Below are positions 6,553 through 15,391 of a DNA stretch of 29,594 nucleotides, one piece after another; positions within the stretch are counted from its first letter, which is position 1, and every line of letters starts with the position of its first letter. The notes under the pieces were generated by a model. The model did not search any database. It had not been told where the DNA came from and saw only the letters and a program-made list of their open reading frames with translations. The DNA comes from a virus: positions 1 to 29,594 of the IMG/VR virus record IMGVR_UViG_3300044225_000165; one strand, given 5' to 3'. The position numbers and the translations under genes were made by a program.

Positions 6553-6779
6553 CAATACACCCTTACTTGTTCTGAATTTACCCTTCTAGGAACGCAATAT
6601 GCGGTTACTCTATCTTTCTCATCAAGATAATCGTTGAACTGATAGTTCCCGTATCTCTTTGAAACCTGTGAAGCAAAATAGTTACATTCTGTAACAGAAT
6701 AGAAGTACATATCTGCACTTTCTAACTTGCGAAACTCTCCTGTGCCAAGATATACCAACAACAAAAAGGCATCTATCAC
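6552..6779 (-). CDS. Small protein with N-terminal hydrophobic segment
   Basis: This 75-aa protein begins MIDAFLLLVYLGTGEFRKLE, a short hydrophobic helix that could be a signal anchor. The rest contains two cysteines (YSVTECNYFASQVSKRYGNY and VTAYCVPRR). The pairing of a hydrophobic N-terminus with two Cys suggests export with a disulfide, as in some small spanin-like or periplasmic phage proteins, but there is no lipobox. It overlaps the EF-hand gene before it (ATGA) and the holin gene after it (TGATG). A lysis-accessory role is a guess from context. Confidence 0.65.
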   Translation of the reverse strand: MIDAFLLLVYLGTGEFRKLESADMYFYSVTECNYFASQVSKRYGNYQFNDYLDEKDRVTAYCVPRRVNSEQVRVY

Positions 6780-7096
6780 TTACGACTCATCCAAGCTGTG
6801 GTTCCCATGTAGGCTCCAACAATACCTGCGCCACTGATATAAAATAAATTACTTATATCTGACAAAGCCTCAATACGTTCTAAAGGTATCCAAGGCGTAA
6901 ACAGCGCGGCTGTAAATAAACCCATACCTATCAATGTATATCTTGCCATACGCAGTTGAGCCAAGCTCTTACGCAAATCACGTTCTGTTTCGCGTATTTC
7001 TTTAGCATGCTCAAGTTCCTCATCAGTGATCTCACCATCACCATCTAGGTCGTACTTGGCATATGCTGTGCCTTTTTGAAACTTCTTTTCTGCCAT
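6776..7096 (-). CDS. EF-hand membrane protein
   Basis: This 106-aa protein has a canonical 12-residue EF-hand loop, DLDGDGEITDEE, at residues 16-27, with Asp at positions 1, 3 and 5 and Glu at position 12. A charged helix (HAKEIRETERDLRKSLAQLR) and two hydrophobic segments (YTLIGMGLFTAALFTPWIPL and LFYISGAGIVGAYMGTTAWM) follow. Only one loop is present, whereas classical EF-hands pair, so calcium binding may need dimerisation. I recall similar single EF-hand plus TM proteins near holins and portals of marine phages. A calcium-responsive membrane or lysis role is inference. The start overlaps the upstream stop (TAATG). Confidence 0.75.
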   Translation of the reverse strand: MAEKKFQKGTAYAKYDLDGDGEITDEELEHAKEIRETERDLRKSLAQLRMARYTLIGMGLFTAALFTPWIPLERIEALSDISNLFYISGAGIVGAYMGTTAWMSRK

Positions 7097-7296
7097 TACT
7101 TTTTCTTTTTAGCGGCTGCTTTCTTTGCGGGAGCCTTTTTCTCAGGCGCTGGCTTCATCGTTACTGTTACAGGAACCTCTTCAACGACCTCAGCCGCAGG
7201 AGCGGGTTGTTGCGCGGCTTCTTTCATCAAACGTCTTTGACGCTTTTTCTCTTTTTCAACTTCATGAATTTTTGCATAAATAGAACTAGATGACAT
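7096..7296 (-). CDS. Lys/Ala/Pro-rich small protein (66 aa)
   Basis: This 66-aa protein has a charged helical N-terminus (IYAKIHEVEKEKKRQRRLMK), a Pro/Glu/Val linker (PAPAAEVVEEVPVTVTMKPA) and a histone-H1-like tail of Lys-Ala-Pro repeats ending AKKAAAKKKK. It has a very good ribosome site (AGGAGGCAAT) located inside the 3' end of the portal gene, with TAATG overlap. The tail suggests DNA or membrane-surface binding, and there is no recognised domain. The low-complexity tail makes homology assignment unreliable. Confidence 0.65.
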   Translation of the reverse strand: MSSSSIYAKIHEVEKEKKRQRRLMKEAAQQPAPAAEVVEEVPVTVTMKPAPEKKAPAKKAAAKKKK

Positions 7297-9731
7297 TATT
7301 GCCTCCTGTTTTGTAAATTAGCAGCGGCAATATCACGCTGCGTTTGAATGCGCTTCTCTGCAACACGAACCTTTTCTTCATTGGCCTCTTCTTGCAGATC
7401 AAGCCTCTGTTGATCAATAAGAACATCATTGCGCTCTTTCTCCTGATCAAAAGCCTGTCTCTCTTCAAACTGTCTTGAGCGCTCTTGAATTTCTGCGCCT
7501 CTCAAGGCAAGTTCTTGTTGTCTGATAGCCACAAGAGGATCAGTGTTATCAGCAGGAGCAACTGCTTGAGCATACTGTTCTGTCAGTTCGCCAATCAATT
7601 CTGCCGCTCTATTAGCTATCTGTATCTGCATTTGCTGCATCATCATAGGATCTTGTTGCATCATCATTTGCTGTTGTGGATCCATGGTCTGCATGATTTC
7701 CTGTTGCGCCATAATCTCAGCCATAAAACCAATATGTTCCTGAATATGACCTTGAAGTGTCATAATGACGTTAGCATTGGCTTGTGCAGCAGGAGTAGCC
7801 ATCATGGCAACATGCGCTTCAATATGCGCTTGATGATTTTGCTCTGCAAACGCTTGTAATCTTTGATTACGCAAAGCCTCTTGATTTTCTCTTGCTGGAT
7901 TCATGGGCTGTGGTTCTGGTGGCCTTGGCAAGATCTGATCAATGTTTGTAACGCCAAGAGCCTCGTACATCTGACGATATGCCTGATATAAACCCTGTGG
8001 ACCGCCATGAATATCTGGATTTGACTGTACAAGCTGCAATTGCGTCTGTGCTAACGCAATTCTTTGCGACATAGAGAAGATATTAGGGTCTGATACGGGT
8101 AAAACGTCTACTCTTTGGTCAAAATCTTGCGCTTTTATCTCTTGAGGCGCACCCGGAACCGCATATGGGTACACAGGAGGCATAAATCGTGCAAAAACAT
8201 TGGATAAAAGCTTAAATTCCTGTTTTTGTGAGTAATGTAGGCGTTTATGAATGGCACTCATAACCTTTGTGCCGCGTTCCATAATAGCCATGGTAGTGCC
8301 AACAGGCGTTTCACCGCCCATTTCACTAATTTTCATGTCAGCCATGGACGCAAAACGGCGTCCAGAGTCCACAAGAGTACCAAGTAAGTTGTAAAGCGTT
8401 CCTGATGGCTCTTTAAACGGCAGCGTCATGATAGATTGACGTATATCCATGCCAGCAGCGTCAATATCCCTGAACTCACCGGGTGACAATGGCTCATCTT
8501 CGTCTCTAATTCGCGCTCCACGAGCCTTAAAACCAGCCGGAAGATTGGAAAGAGTGCCAGCGTCTATCAATTGACGCAGAATACTCGTAGAGGCTTGTGA
8601 TAAACCACCAATCATATGTGTGAGACCGAAGCCATAGAAGCCAAGTCCGGGCAGAAATTTGTAATGTACAAAATACTGCTGTCGCCTCATGAGCATATCT
8701 GCCTGTTCGTAGTTTCTACGAATAGACAATACATCTCCTGATGACTCCAGAATTGTAACGATGTAAGGCAGCTTTAACCCACTTGGCTCTCCATCCGCTC
8801 TTACGTCTTGAAAACCCTCAAGATCAAGTGAGGTATGAACCTCATAGATCGTCATGTCTTCAGACTTACCGGATAATTCTACGCCTTGAGCTTCGTCAAT
8901 AACTTCTTGGACTTCGGAATACTGCTTATCACCCCCTCCTCCGGGCAAATCTACATCACGATAAAAACCGCCAAGCTGCATCTTACGGATTTCATTACTA
9001 TCCATGCGGATAATGTGCGTGATGCGAGGCGAGGTAAGTAAATCAGTTGCGCCATACGGAACAACCAGATCTTCTGCATGAACAAACTTACTTACTGGCC
9101 TTTGCAGTAATGGATCTGAGTAAACCTTTTTAAAGGTAGACCCAACAATAGGAAGATAGAAGAGCATTTGATCTGTTTCGGGATCATACTCTTCCATCTC
9201 ATAAGTGAGCATGTAATTCATATAATGTTTTACACGCTCTGCCTGTGCAGTAACTTCAGGCGTTTCGGCACCCACAACCTGAGTCCTGACAGGACCACCT
9301 GACGGCAACATCTCTCTGTAAGCTTGAGCCTGAAACTGCGTTACAGACTCGGAGAGTAAAGGATGAACCACACCTGTAGCACCCTCAAACGGTTGTGTGC
9401 GCTCATCATACTCCATGCCTAGCAAATCAATGCCACGCTTATATGTTTCTTCCCAATCCTTTCGTGATGCCATGTCCTCTTCTATCTCACCAACGAGATC
9501 AGATGACACACGCATTAATTCAGCTTCGTCTATAAAATCAGCTAAGTTGGCATCAAAAGGAACATCAACAGGCACTACCTCTTCTTCAATCTCACCAACA
9601 ATTACAGATCCGTTATCCATCTCCATAACGTTGGGATTTTCCGGCATAGTTACAAAATCTAACTCTGCACTTTGTTGAGCAGAGGTAATATTATTTATAC
9701 CTCCAGCGCCTATTCCTTTTTCAACAGCCAT
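7296..9731 (-). CDS. Portal protein (P22-like)
   Basis: This is an 811-aa protein, started at ATG 9729-9731 overlapping the upstream stop (TGATG). After an acidic N-terminus, the segments RKDWEETYKRGIDLLGMEYD, PFEGATGVVHPLLSESVTQF, QAQAYREMLPSGGPVRTQVV and VKHYMNYMLTYEM are typical of large podovirus portals. FYLPIVGSTFKKVYSDPLLQ and VHAEDLVVPYGATDL also fit this family. The C-terminal ~200 residues are Gln/Met-rich and then a long charged helix (QERSRQFEERQAFDQEKERN and onward), as in the crown or barrel of P22-type portals. The dodecameric ring at the head vertex is the known role of the family. Length and helical tail suggest a podovirus-like or large siphovirus-type particle. Confidence 0.85.
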   Translation of the reverse strand: MAVEKGIGAGGINNITSAQQSAELDFVTMPENPNVMEMDNGSVIVGEIEEEVVPVDVPFDANLADFIDEAELMRVSSDLVGEIEEDMASRKDWEETYKRGIDLLGMEYDERTQPFEGATGVVHPLLSESVTQFQAQAYREMLPSGGPVRTQVVGAETPEVTAQAERVKHYMNYMLTYEMEEYDPETDQMLFYLPIVGSTFKKVYSDPLLQRPVSKFVHAEDLVVPYGATDLLTSPRITHIIRMDSNEIRKMQLGGFYRDVDLPGGGGDKQYSEVQEVIDEAQGVELSGKSEDMTIYEVHTSLDLEGFQDVRADGEPSGLKLPYIVTILESSGDVLSIRRNYEQADMLMRRQQYFVHYKFLPGLGFYGFGLTHMIGGLSQASTSILRQLIDAGTLSNLPAGFKARGARIRDEDEPLSPGEFRDIDAAGMDIRQSIMTLPFKEPSGTLYNLLGTLVDSGRRFASMADMKISEMGGETPVGTTMAIMERGTKVMSAIHKRLHYSQKQEFKLLSNVFARFMPPVYPYAVPGAPQEIKAQDFDQRVDVLPVSDPNIFSMSQRIALAQTQLQLVQSNPDIHGGPQGLYQAYRQMYEALGVTNIDQILPRPPEPQPMNPARENQEALRNQRLQAFAEQNHQAHIEAHVAMMATPAAQANANVIMTLQGHIQEHIGFMAEIMAQQEIMQTMDPQQQMMMQQDPMMMQQMQIQIANRAAELIGELTEQYAQAVAPADNTDPLVAIRQQELALRGAEIQERSRQFEERQAFDQEKERNDVLIDQQRLDLQEEANEEKVRVAEKRIQTQRDIAAANLQNRRQ

Positions 9732-11008
9732 CAACTTTCATCCTTTATTGCTACAGAAACAGGCCTGTTTTTATTTGCAACAGATCCTTTAACAATTAAT
9801 TCTTTTTCTGGACCATACCCTACAAACAAAACATCATTTATATCTATAATGTAATCATTTGTTTTTTTAGGAGCGCCAATTGTTGCATAACCTTCAGTCC
9901 TAGACACAGGAATTTTCCCACTTGGGAATGCAGATCTTAAATTAGACTTCATTACTTTACTGTAATTAGAGTATTCAGGAGAGAGAGCAGCGTCTGATAA
10001 TGCCTTAAAATCAAAATCATAAATGTATTTATCAACATTTTTCCCAATCTCAGGAAACTCCATCATAGCTCCATCTTCACCCATAACCTCAAACAATTCA
10101 TCACGATTTAATTTTTTTTTTGAACCACCTTCAATAACTGTCAAATTTGGTTTTTGAGGCACGGTTCTATCTGGAAGCCCCGTGCCACTAATTTCATTCT
10201 GTCTTCTTGTAGCCTCTTCCAAAGAAACAACCTTAACAGGATCTTTAGGTTGCTTTGCAAGTCTGGCTTGAGTTTCCAAGCTTCTTCTTGAAGCAGCACC
10301 CTCTTGCTTTCTTTTCATCGCACTAGATGATCTGAAATTATAATCAGCGTCAAGGCGCTTGAGCATAGGACCAGCAACATCACTTAATCCAGACTGAAAC
10401 AAGGACTCCGCAATAGAATCACTTTTTGACATACCACGATCCCTATTTGTAAAATAGGAATCTGTCAAAATGTCTAACATATCTTGATCTGTAATCTCAT
10501 CATCCATGCGACCAGTATTTCTGGAGTACATGACAGTCATGTCATCTGCCGCATCTGCAAATGCGTCTGTAATCGCAGCCTCTTCTAAGTTCTCATCCAA
10601 GGCGCGTTTGGCTGCTGGAGATTTTATCTTTTGTTTTTGCGCCTCAAGCACAAGCGTCTTATTTGACTTGCCTCTAGGACGTATCGGTGCAAACGAAGTG
10701 GCTGGACCGCTAACCATGCCAGCTTGGTAGATATCTCGACCAAACCTTTCTGCCATCGCATCGTCTTCTCCTATAGCTTTCATAATACCAGTTCCGGCAG
10801 AAGAAGCGCCACGCAAAAGTGCATCACCAGCACGACCAACAGCATCAATAACATCAATAGGAGCGCCAACAATCGCACGATTTATAGCCCCAAGAGTTTC
10901 GCTGCCTAACGGATCTGTGAACACATTGGTTTTATCGGCTAAACTTTTAAACATCTCCTGAGATGCTGGAGGATCTTTGAAACTAGCTAAGATGTCATCT
11001 TCATCCAT
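9731..11008 (-). CDS. Hypothetical 425-aa protein between terminase and portal
   Basis: This 425-aa protein starts MDEDDILASFKDPP. It contains a Gly/Ala-rich helical region (AINRAIVGAPIDVIDAVGRA, GDALLRGASSAGTGIMKAIG), then a charged segment with conserved-looking MTVMYSRNTGRMDDEITDQD. Low-complexity Lys/Arg/Gln stretches follow, and then a compact C-terminal domain (DKYIYDFDFKALSDAALSPE ... DYIIDINDVLFVGYGPEKEL). The amphipathic Gly/Ala helices recall ejection or internal virion proteins, and the C-terminal part resembles nothing I can name. It is linked to the portal by TGATG overlap and preceded by GGGAG. The function is unknown. Confidence 0.65.
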   Translation of the reverse strand: MDEDDILASFKDPPASQEMFKSLADKTNVFTDPLGSETLGAINRAIVGAPIDVIDAVGRAGDALLRGASSAGTGIMKAIGEDDAMAERFGRDIYQAGMVSGPATSFAPIRPRGKSNKTLVLEAQKQKIKSPAAKRALDENLEEAAITDAFADAADDMTVMYSRNTGRMDDEITDQDMLDILTDSYFTNRDRGMSKSDSIAESLFQSGLSDVAGPMLKRLDADYNFRSSSAMKRKQEGAASRRSLETQARLAKQPKDPVKVVSLEEATRRQNEISGTGLPDRTVPQKPNLTVIEGGSKKKLNRDELFEVMGEDGAMMEFPEIGKNVDKYIYDFDFKALSDAALSPEYSNYSKVMKSNLRSAFPSGKIPVSRTEGYATIGAPKKTNDYIIDINDVLFVGYGPEKELIVKGSVANKNRPVSVAIKDES

Positions 11009-11124
11009 AGAGGACTCCCTCTGGGTGAGGCTGATCTCGGCGCAGACATGAGAAGGGCATCAAACATGACTGCAAAGCCATAGATCAGCCTCTTCTTACT
11101 TATGCCTCCAACACCAGACAACAT
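10987..11124 (-). CDS. Possible small gene filling the terminase-portal gap (45 aa)
   Basis: A frame from ATG 11122-11124 to TAG 10987-10989 encodes 45 residues beginning MLSGVGGISKKRLIYGFAVM, with a hydrophobic segment YGFAVMFDALLMSA. It has AGGA 5 nt upstream of the ATG. It fills a 123-nt gap that is unusual in an operon where genes otherwise touch or overlap, and it overlaps the next gene by 22 nt, like other pairs here. An 11-bp inverted repeat lies within it. The evidence is limited to position, ribosome site and composition, so it could also be non-coding leader. Confidence 0.4.
   Translation of the reverse strand: MLSGVGGISKKRLIYGFAVMFDALLMSAPRSASPRGSPLWMKMTS
11027..11092. repeat. 11-bp perfect inverted repeat with 44-nt spacer
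   Basis: GAGGCTGATCT at 11027-11037 is perfectly complementary to AGATCAGCCTC at 11082-11092. It lies in the only sizeable gap of the terminase-portal operon. The long spacer argues against a simple terminator, and no U-tract follows. It could form an mRNA stem that presents or hides the start of the 425-aa gene. Confidence 0.55.
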
Positions 11125-11131
11125 CAATATC

Positions 11132-11755
11132 CTATCTGATTTTTACTTTACGAGGCTTGCCCATATAAGCACGACCCATACCACGGCAAACTGCACCGCC
11201 TTTTTCAAACTGCATAAGCTGTCTGTCGGTTTTCGGCTTCATTAACTTTTCTACTTTTGCGACATCTGCATCAGAGAGAGTTTTGCCTGTTTCATTTGCC
11301 GATTTAAAGGCCTTAAGTGGTGACTTCTTCTTTGCCAGCTTCGGTTTCTTAACCATGCCACCTTTAGCCATAAAACCCATCTTGTTTCTGACCTCAGTAG
11401 GAAGTTTAGACAAGCCTTTGCCCTTATTACCTGCGGGAACTTCCTTTAACTTCTTTGCTGCGCCACCGTCTTTCATGCCTTGAGCAGCTTTGACTCTTTT
11501 AATCGCTGCGTTAAGAGATCCGCCGTCTTTCATCTCTTCTACATATTGGAAAGTATCTCTTTCACGCATGGTAGCACCTTTTGCCGCATCTGACGCTTTA
11601 GCTCTTTTACGAACTTCTTTCTTCGTTGATTTATCCATATTAGGAGAAAACTTTTTGTTGTGAGCTTTACGAGCTTTCTTTTCAGCCTTTCCCTCATCAG
11701 ATCTAAGATATCTTTGACGGTCTAAACCTTTCCGTATCGCTTTTCCTGCACCCAT
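11132..11755 (-). CDS. Lys-rich protein with repeated KGG/DGG motifs
   Basis: This 207-aa protein is extremely basic. It starts at ATG 11753-11755, overlapping the terminase stop (TGATG). The N-terminal half is a Lys/Arg/Ala helix (GKAIRKGLDRQRYLRSDEGK). The second half has four GG modules: MKDGGS, MKDGGA, MAKGGMV and FEKGGAV, the last followed by the tail CRGMGRAYMGKPRKVKIR. The tail RGxGRAxxGxxRKxKIR is one I recall at the C-terminus of many marine phage proteins. Unproven possibilities are DNA condensation, head completion or protein sorting into the virion. The related GGAV/RGxG tail in the 93-aa protein at 306-587 suggests a shared docking signal. Confidence 0.7.
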   Translation of the reverse strand: MGAGKAIRKGLDRQRYLRSDEGKAEKKARKAHNKKFSPNMDKSTKKEVRKRAKASDAAKGATMRERDTFQYVEEMKDGGSLNAAIKRVKAAQGMKDGGAAKKLKEVPAGNKGKGLSKLPTEVRNKMGFMAKGGMVKKPKLAKKKSPLKAFKSANETGKTLSDADVAKVEKLMKPKTDRQLMQFEKGGAVCRGMGRAYMGKPRKVKIR

Positions 11756-13236
11756 CAGTAATACTCCCGCTTGCGCCTGTAAGTTATTAAATCATCGTCT
11801 TCGTAATCATTACGAGTCCCAATAAAACCACCTTGCCTAAATCTTAGTATAGCCTGTGTCATACTATCAGCCAAGTCGTCATGTTCACCGTTGGGAAACG
11901 AGGCACACTCTTCAACAACCTCATCAGCCCATCTAGTCTCTGGACACCAAACCATGCCACTTTCAAACACAGGCGCACAAGCGTTCATACGCGAAAACTT
12001 GTCAGCGCCTCTGCCCGGAGTAAAACCACTAACAGGTATTCCCATTCTACGCAAATCATGAGTCAGTGGCGTACCAGATGCTTTCTGCTCTATTAACACC
12101 ATGTCTGGGTCGAACTCTTGATACAAACGCATCGCCGCGTCTTTAAGCTCTGGAAACTCCCATCGACCCTTTTCAGCGTCCAACAATATGATCGCAGCCT
12201 CATCACCCTCGTCAGGATAAAACACACCCCAAGTCGTAATAGCCGAATAATCCGACCTTTGGGTTTTGGTGAAGGCGGTGTCATACGACTGGATGATGTA
12301 ATCAACGACAGGTGGATCATCATGATCCCAAACATTCCACCACTCCCTTTTGATAATTGCACCCTCTTCAGCAGTAGGATTCTGAAGATATTGAGCATTC
12401 CATTTGGCAACAGGAATAGACGCCCTAACGCCTTCTAGCTCGTCCCTGCTCCAAAATTCGGGCCACAACACGTTGTCGGTATCGGGGAATATCGCCGGAA
12501 ACTCCACGACCTCCCACTGGTCCGCCCCTCCCTCTGCCTGTTTCTGCAAAACCTTCGCCGTCAAATCGCGGATGCTCCATCGTGTCATCACAATAATTAT
12601 CGACCCGCCCGGTTGTAGTCGCTGTCTCGGTCCTGAAGTGTACCATTCGTAAATGTTATCCAACGCGGTTGGTGACAACGCATCCTGCTCTGAAACAGGA
12701 TCGTCAATAATACACAAGTTCGCACCACGACCAGCCAGCGCACCGCCTACACCAACAGCGTAATACTCACCACCCTCATTCGTTGACCAACGACCACTCG
12801 CCTTTGCATCTCGCGCCAACTCCATGTCAGGAAACACATCACGGTATATGTCACTGTCCAACAAGTTCTTAACCTTACGACCAAAACCAACTGCAAGTTC
12901 AGCAGTGTGTGTCGCCTGAATTATCTTGGTAGACGGACTCTGACCCATCACCCAAGCAGGAAACAAATAACTCGCAAATTCTGATTTGGTGTGTCTTGGC
13001 GGCATGTTGACAATAAGACGTTTTAACTTGCCCCTTGCAACTCGCTCTAACTTCTCGGCAAATATCTTGTGATGATTGCCCGTAATAAAAGAAGGCCAGA
13101 CATATTTCACAAACTCTAAAAAGCTTGTTTGATATTGCTCACGTTCATGTAATTCTTTGTACTTGTCTAAGTGTTTACCTAGAACTTCCAACTCTGCATC
13201 AGTAAGGAACTCTGTTGGTATGTTGAACTCATTCAT
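11755..13236 (-). CDS. terL: Terminase large subunit (TerL)
   Basis: This 493-aa packaging ATPase-nuclease has a Walker A-like MPPRHTKSEF at about 78-87; the PxRxxKS form replaces the classical GKT, as in many TerL proteins. Walker B is NLCIIDDPVSE (IIDD at 176-179), and motif III-type VMTRWSIRDL follows. The C-terminal RNase H-like nuclease has SYDTAFTKTQRSDYSA (D319), LIEQKASGTPLTHDLR and a late acidic motif GEHDDLADSMTQAI. It matches the Terminase_6/phage-terminase family and is full length. It couples ATP hydrolysis to DNA translocation through the portal and cuts the concatemer. Its partner TerS is unusually distant (19727-20254). Confidence 0.93.
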   Translation of the reverse strand: MNEFNIPTEFLTDAELEVLGKHLDKYKELHEREQYQTSFLEFVKYVWPSFITGNHHKIFAEKLERVARGKLKRLIVNMPPRHTKSEFASYLFPAWVMGQSPSTKIIQATHTAELAVGFGRKVKNLLDSDIYRDVFPDMELARDAKASGRWSTNEGGEYYAVGVGGALAGRGANLCIIDDPVSEQDALSPTALDNIYEWYTSGPRQRLQPGGSIIIVMTRWSIRDLTAKVLQKQAEGGADQWEVVEFPAIFPDTDNVLWPEFWSRDELEGVRASIPVAKWNAQYLQNPTAEEGAIIKREWWNVWDHDDPPVVDYIIQSYDTAFTKTQRSDYSAITTWGVFYPDEGDEAAIILLDAEKGRWEFPELKDAAMRLYQEFDPDMVLIEQKASGTPLTHDLRRMGIPVSGFTPGRGADKFSRMNACAPVFESGMVWCPETRWADEVVEECASFPNGEHDDLADSMTQAILRFRQGGFIGTRNDYEDDDLITYRRKREYY

Positions 13237-13240
13237 CTGG

Positions 13241-15352
13241 CTACGCTGCCGTCAACGCCTCCAAGAAACGACCAGCCGCATCATCCAATACAGCACCGCC
13301 CTCCTGCATTCGTGCTACAGGTTGCCTAGCTTGCAAAAGATCCAAGAGACTCTGTGGCAATATCGACTCAATAGGAGCAGGAGCAACAACAGGGACGTTC
13401 ACAGGTACATTAGTGCGTGTACTTGGAACGATAACATCGGTAGGACTTGGGGGAATCACAGGAAGAGTAGGACTAACCATAGGCGGTGTTACTGTCAAAG
13501 GTGTCTCACTTTCAGGAGTCGTTGATGTAACAGGTAAAGGTAATGGTAATGGCTGATTATCATCACGCTCTGGCTTCGGTCCAGCCATTGGATTAAAGGC
13601 TTGATTGCCTGAGTAAACCTTGCCGCCAAATAAACCATCGTGAACAACGCCTTGAATGTTGCCACTGTTATCAAGTATAGGAACGCCGCCCTCATTAATC
13701 TTGTTGATGATGTTGTTGATATTAGCACCACCCATGACTTTGCCCAGAATACCTGCCATCGTTGGGAAAGTATCTGATTGAATTGGCGTAGCACGTTCCA
13801 TGATGTTTTTGTAAGTTTCAGAGTCCTCGCCGAACAAGCTCTTCAAATCAGTTTGTGTGGCGTCATCCATTTCTTCACCACGGAAATCTCTGTCAAAGTA
13901 GCTATCCATGGTTTGTTGTAATGGTGACGGGACGCCACCACTCGTAAACGGAGATTGACCAGAAAGCTCGTCAGGTATCGACAACATTTGCTGCGACATG
14001 TTTCTAGCCGCAATCATCTCATCAGGTGAAAGACCGCTGCTAAATTTAAAGCCATCTATTATTCCGGCATTTTGCGCCGCAGCGGCAGCAATGTCTTGTT
14101 GCTTGTCCTGACTAAAATCTTCACTGCTCAAACCAAGAGGAGCGCCAGTGCCAAAATTACCAGCCATACCGGGTTCTGGGCGCACAAAAGGTGTAGCTGT
14201 GATTTCATCTTCCAACAATCCGGGGAGAGAAACGTCGGTCAAGGTTCGATCTAAGCTAGGTGGCAAAAAAGAAACTCTGGATGCTTCAATAGCAGCTTGT
14301 GCGTCTGATGGCCTCTCAATCGAAACAGAACGATCTTCAACAGGAGGATTGAGAGTAACAACTGCGTCACCCGGCTCAATCTTAGGAGCAACAAACTGAT
14401 CTTGAAGAACACGAGATAAAGCATCCTCTTGAGATCTTATCTGATTTGCTTGCTCAAAAACATTAGCTATAGCCAAAGGATTGTTAACTAAATTACCACC
14501 AGCATCAGGGTTTCGATCAAAGTAATTACTCATGTCAACGCCAGCCTGTGCAGCAGCTAAAGCTGCAATATCCTGCTGCAAGTCCTGATCCATATCCTCA
14601 TCAGATTTTTCTATCTGACGCTCACGGACCTGTTCGCCAATACCACGACCAGTTTCGTAAGACTCACCTACTTCAAATGTCGTGCCACCTCTCCTAAACG
14701 GAATAGCATAATTCGCCATAATGCCAAGACCACCACTATCAGTCATGGTGGGGCCGCCACTAAGAACACCACCCAAACCAAAAGGATCATTCATTGTAGC
14801 AACAGCAGAAATACGATTGCCTACAGGAGAATTAAATGACTGAGGTGTAAAATCATTAACTGTATCTGTTACAGCAGGAGGGACATCCAAACTAAAACCC
14901 TGTCTGTCAAACAGAGGACTAGATGAGCCTAAATACCTGTCTATATCAAAAACCTCTGATAAAGACGTAGAATCATCAAACATCCTATTCGCTAAAGCTT
15001 TATCAGTAAACATCTCCTGACCGCCCTCACCAAGACTTGGACCAGCCGGAGCCTGAGAGAAGTTATTTTGCATAGGATCGCGGAAGTCTCCACGACCACG
15101 TTCCCTACCACCGTCAACCATGCCGCCAAAAGCCATGCCTTGCACGGGAGCAAATATGTCAATTTGGTCCATGGGACTCGGCGCAGCAAGCATCGGAGCA
15201 ACAGGCGCAGTGGTCGGCATCATGGGAGCAGACATGCTCGTCATGAAGTTCTTAAACTGCGCTCTTTGTGCTGGATTCGTTCTAACGTCTAACTGCGGTG
15301 GTTGTGGTTGCGCCGCTTGCGGCGGTGCCATCGGCCCCATAAAATTTGCCAT
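13241..15352 (-). CDS. Large low-complexity virion-type protein with GG motifs
   Basis: This is a 703-aa protein from ATG 15350-15352 (MANFMGPMAPPQAA...), chosen for GGGG at the right distance. The N-terminus is Pro/Gln/Met-rich, and a module MAFGGMVDGGRERGRGDFRD follows. Long Asp/Ser/Gln-rich repeats occur, including two copies of a QQDIAA(L/A)AAAQ(A/N)AG module (about residues 240-275 and 430-455). There is a short segment GNIQGVVHDGLFGGKVYSGN and a Pro/Thr/Val-rich region (PLTVTPPMVSPTLPVIPPSP). It ends RMQEGGAVLDDAAGRFLEAL. Composition suggests an extended virion or packaging-associated protein. No family is recognised beyond similar GGAV-containing marine phage proteins. It ends 4 nt before terL. 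Confidence 0.65.
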   Translation of the reverse strand: MANFMGPMAPPQAAQPQPPQLDVRTNPAQRAQFKNFMTSMSAPMMPTTAPVAPMLAAPSPMDQIDIFAPVQGMAFGGMVDGGRERGRGDFRDPMQNNFSQAPAGPSLGEGGQEMFTDKALANRMFDDSTSLSEVFDIDRYLGSSSPLFDRQGFSLDVPPAVTDTVNDFTPQSFNSPVGNRISAVATMNDPFGLGGVLSGGPTMTDSGGLGIMANYAIPFRRGGTTFEVGESYETGRGIGEQVRERQIEKSDEDMDQDLQQDIAALAAAQAGVDMSNYFDRNPDAGGNLVNNPLAIANVFEQANQIRSQEDALSRVLQDQFVAPKIEPGDAVVTLNPPVEDRSVSIERPSDAQAAIEASRVSFLPPSLDRTLTDVSLPGLLEDEITATPFVRPEPGMAGNFGTGAPLGLSSEDFSQDKQQDIAAAAAQNAGIIDGFKFSSGLSPDEMIAARNMSQQMLSIPDELSGQSPFTSGGVPSPLQQTMDSYFDRDFRGEEMDDATQTDLKSLFGEDSETYKNIMERATPIQSDTFPTMAGILGKVMGGANINNIINKINEGGVPILDNSGNIQGVVHDGLFGGKVYSGNQAFNPMAGPKPERDDNQPLPLPLPVTSTTPESETPLTVTPPMVSPTLPVIPPSPTDVIVPSTRTNVPVNVPVVAPAPIESILPQSLLDLLQARQPVARMQEGGAVLDDAAGRFLEALTAA

Positions 15353-15391
15353 GCCCATCCCCTACGGAAAATACATGGAGCCGATGATAGG

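Noticed and set aside
12425-12652. Overlapping ORFs on both strands inside the large terminase gene
   Set aside because: The terminase frame carries all expected motifs, so the others are shadows in GC-rich coding DNA.
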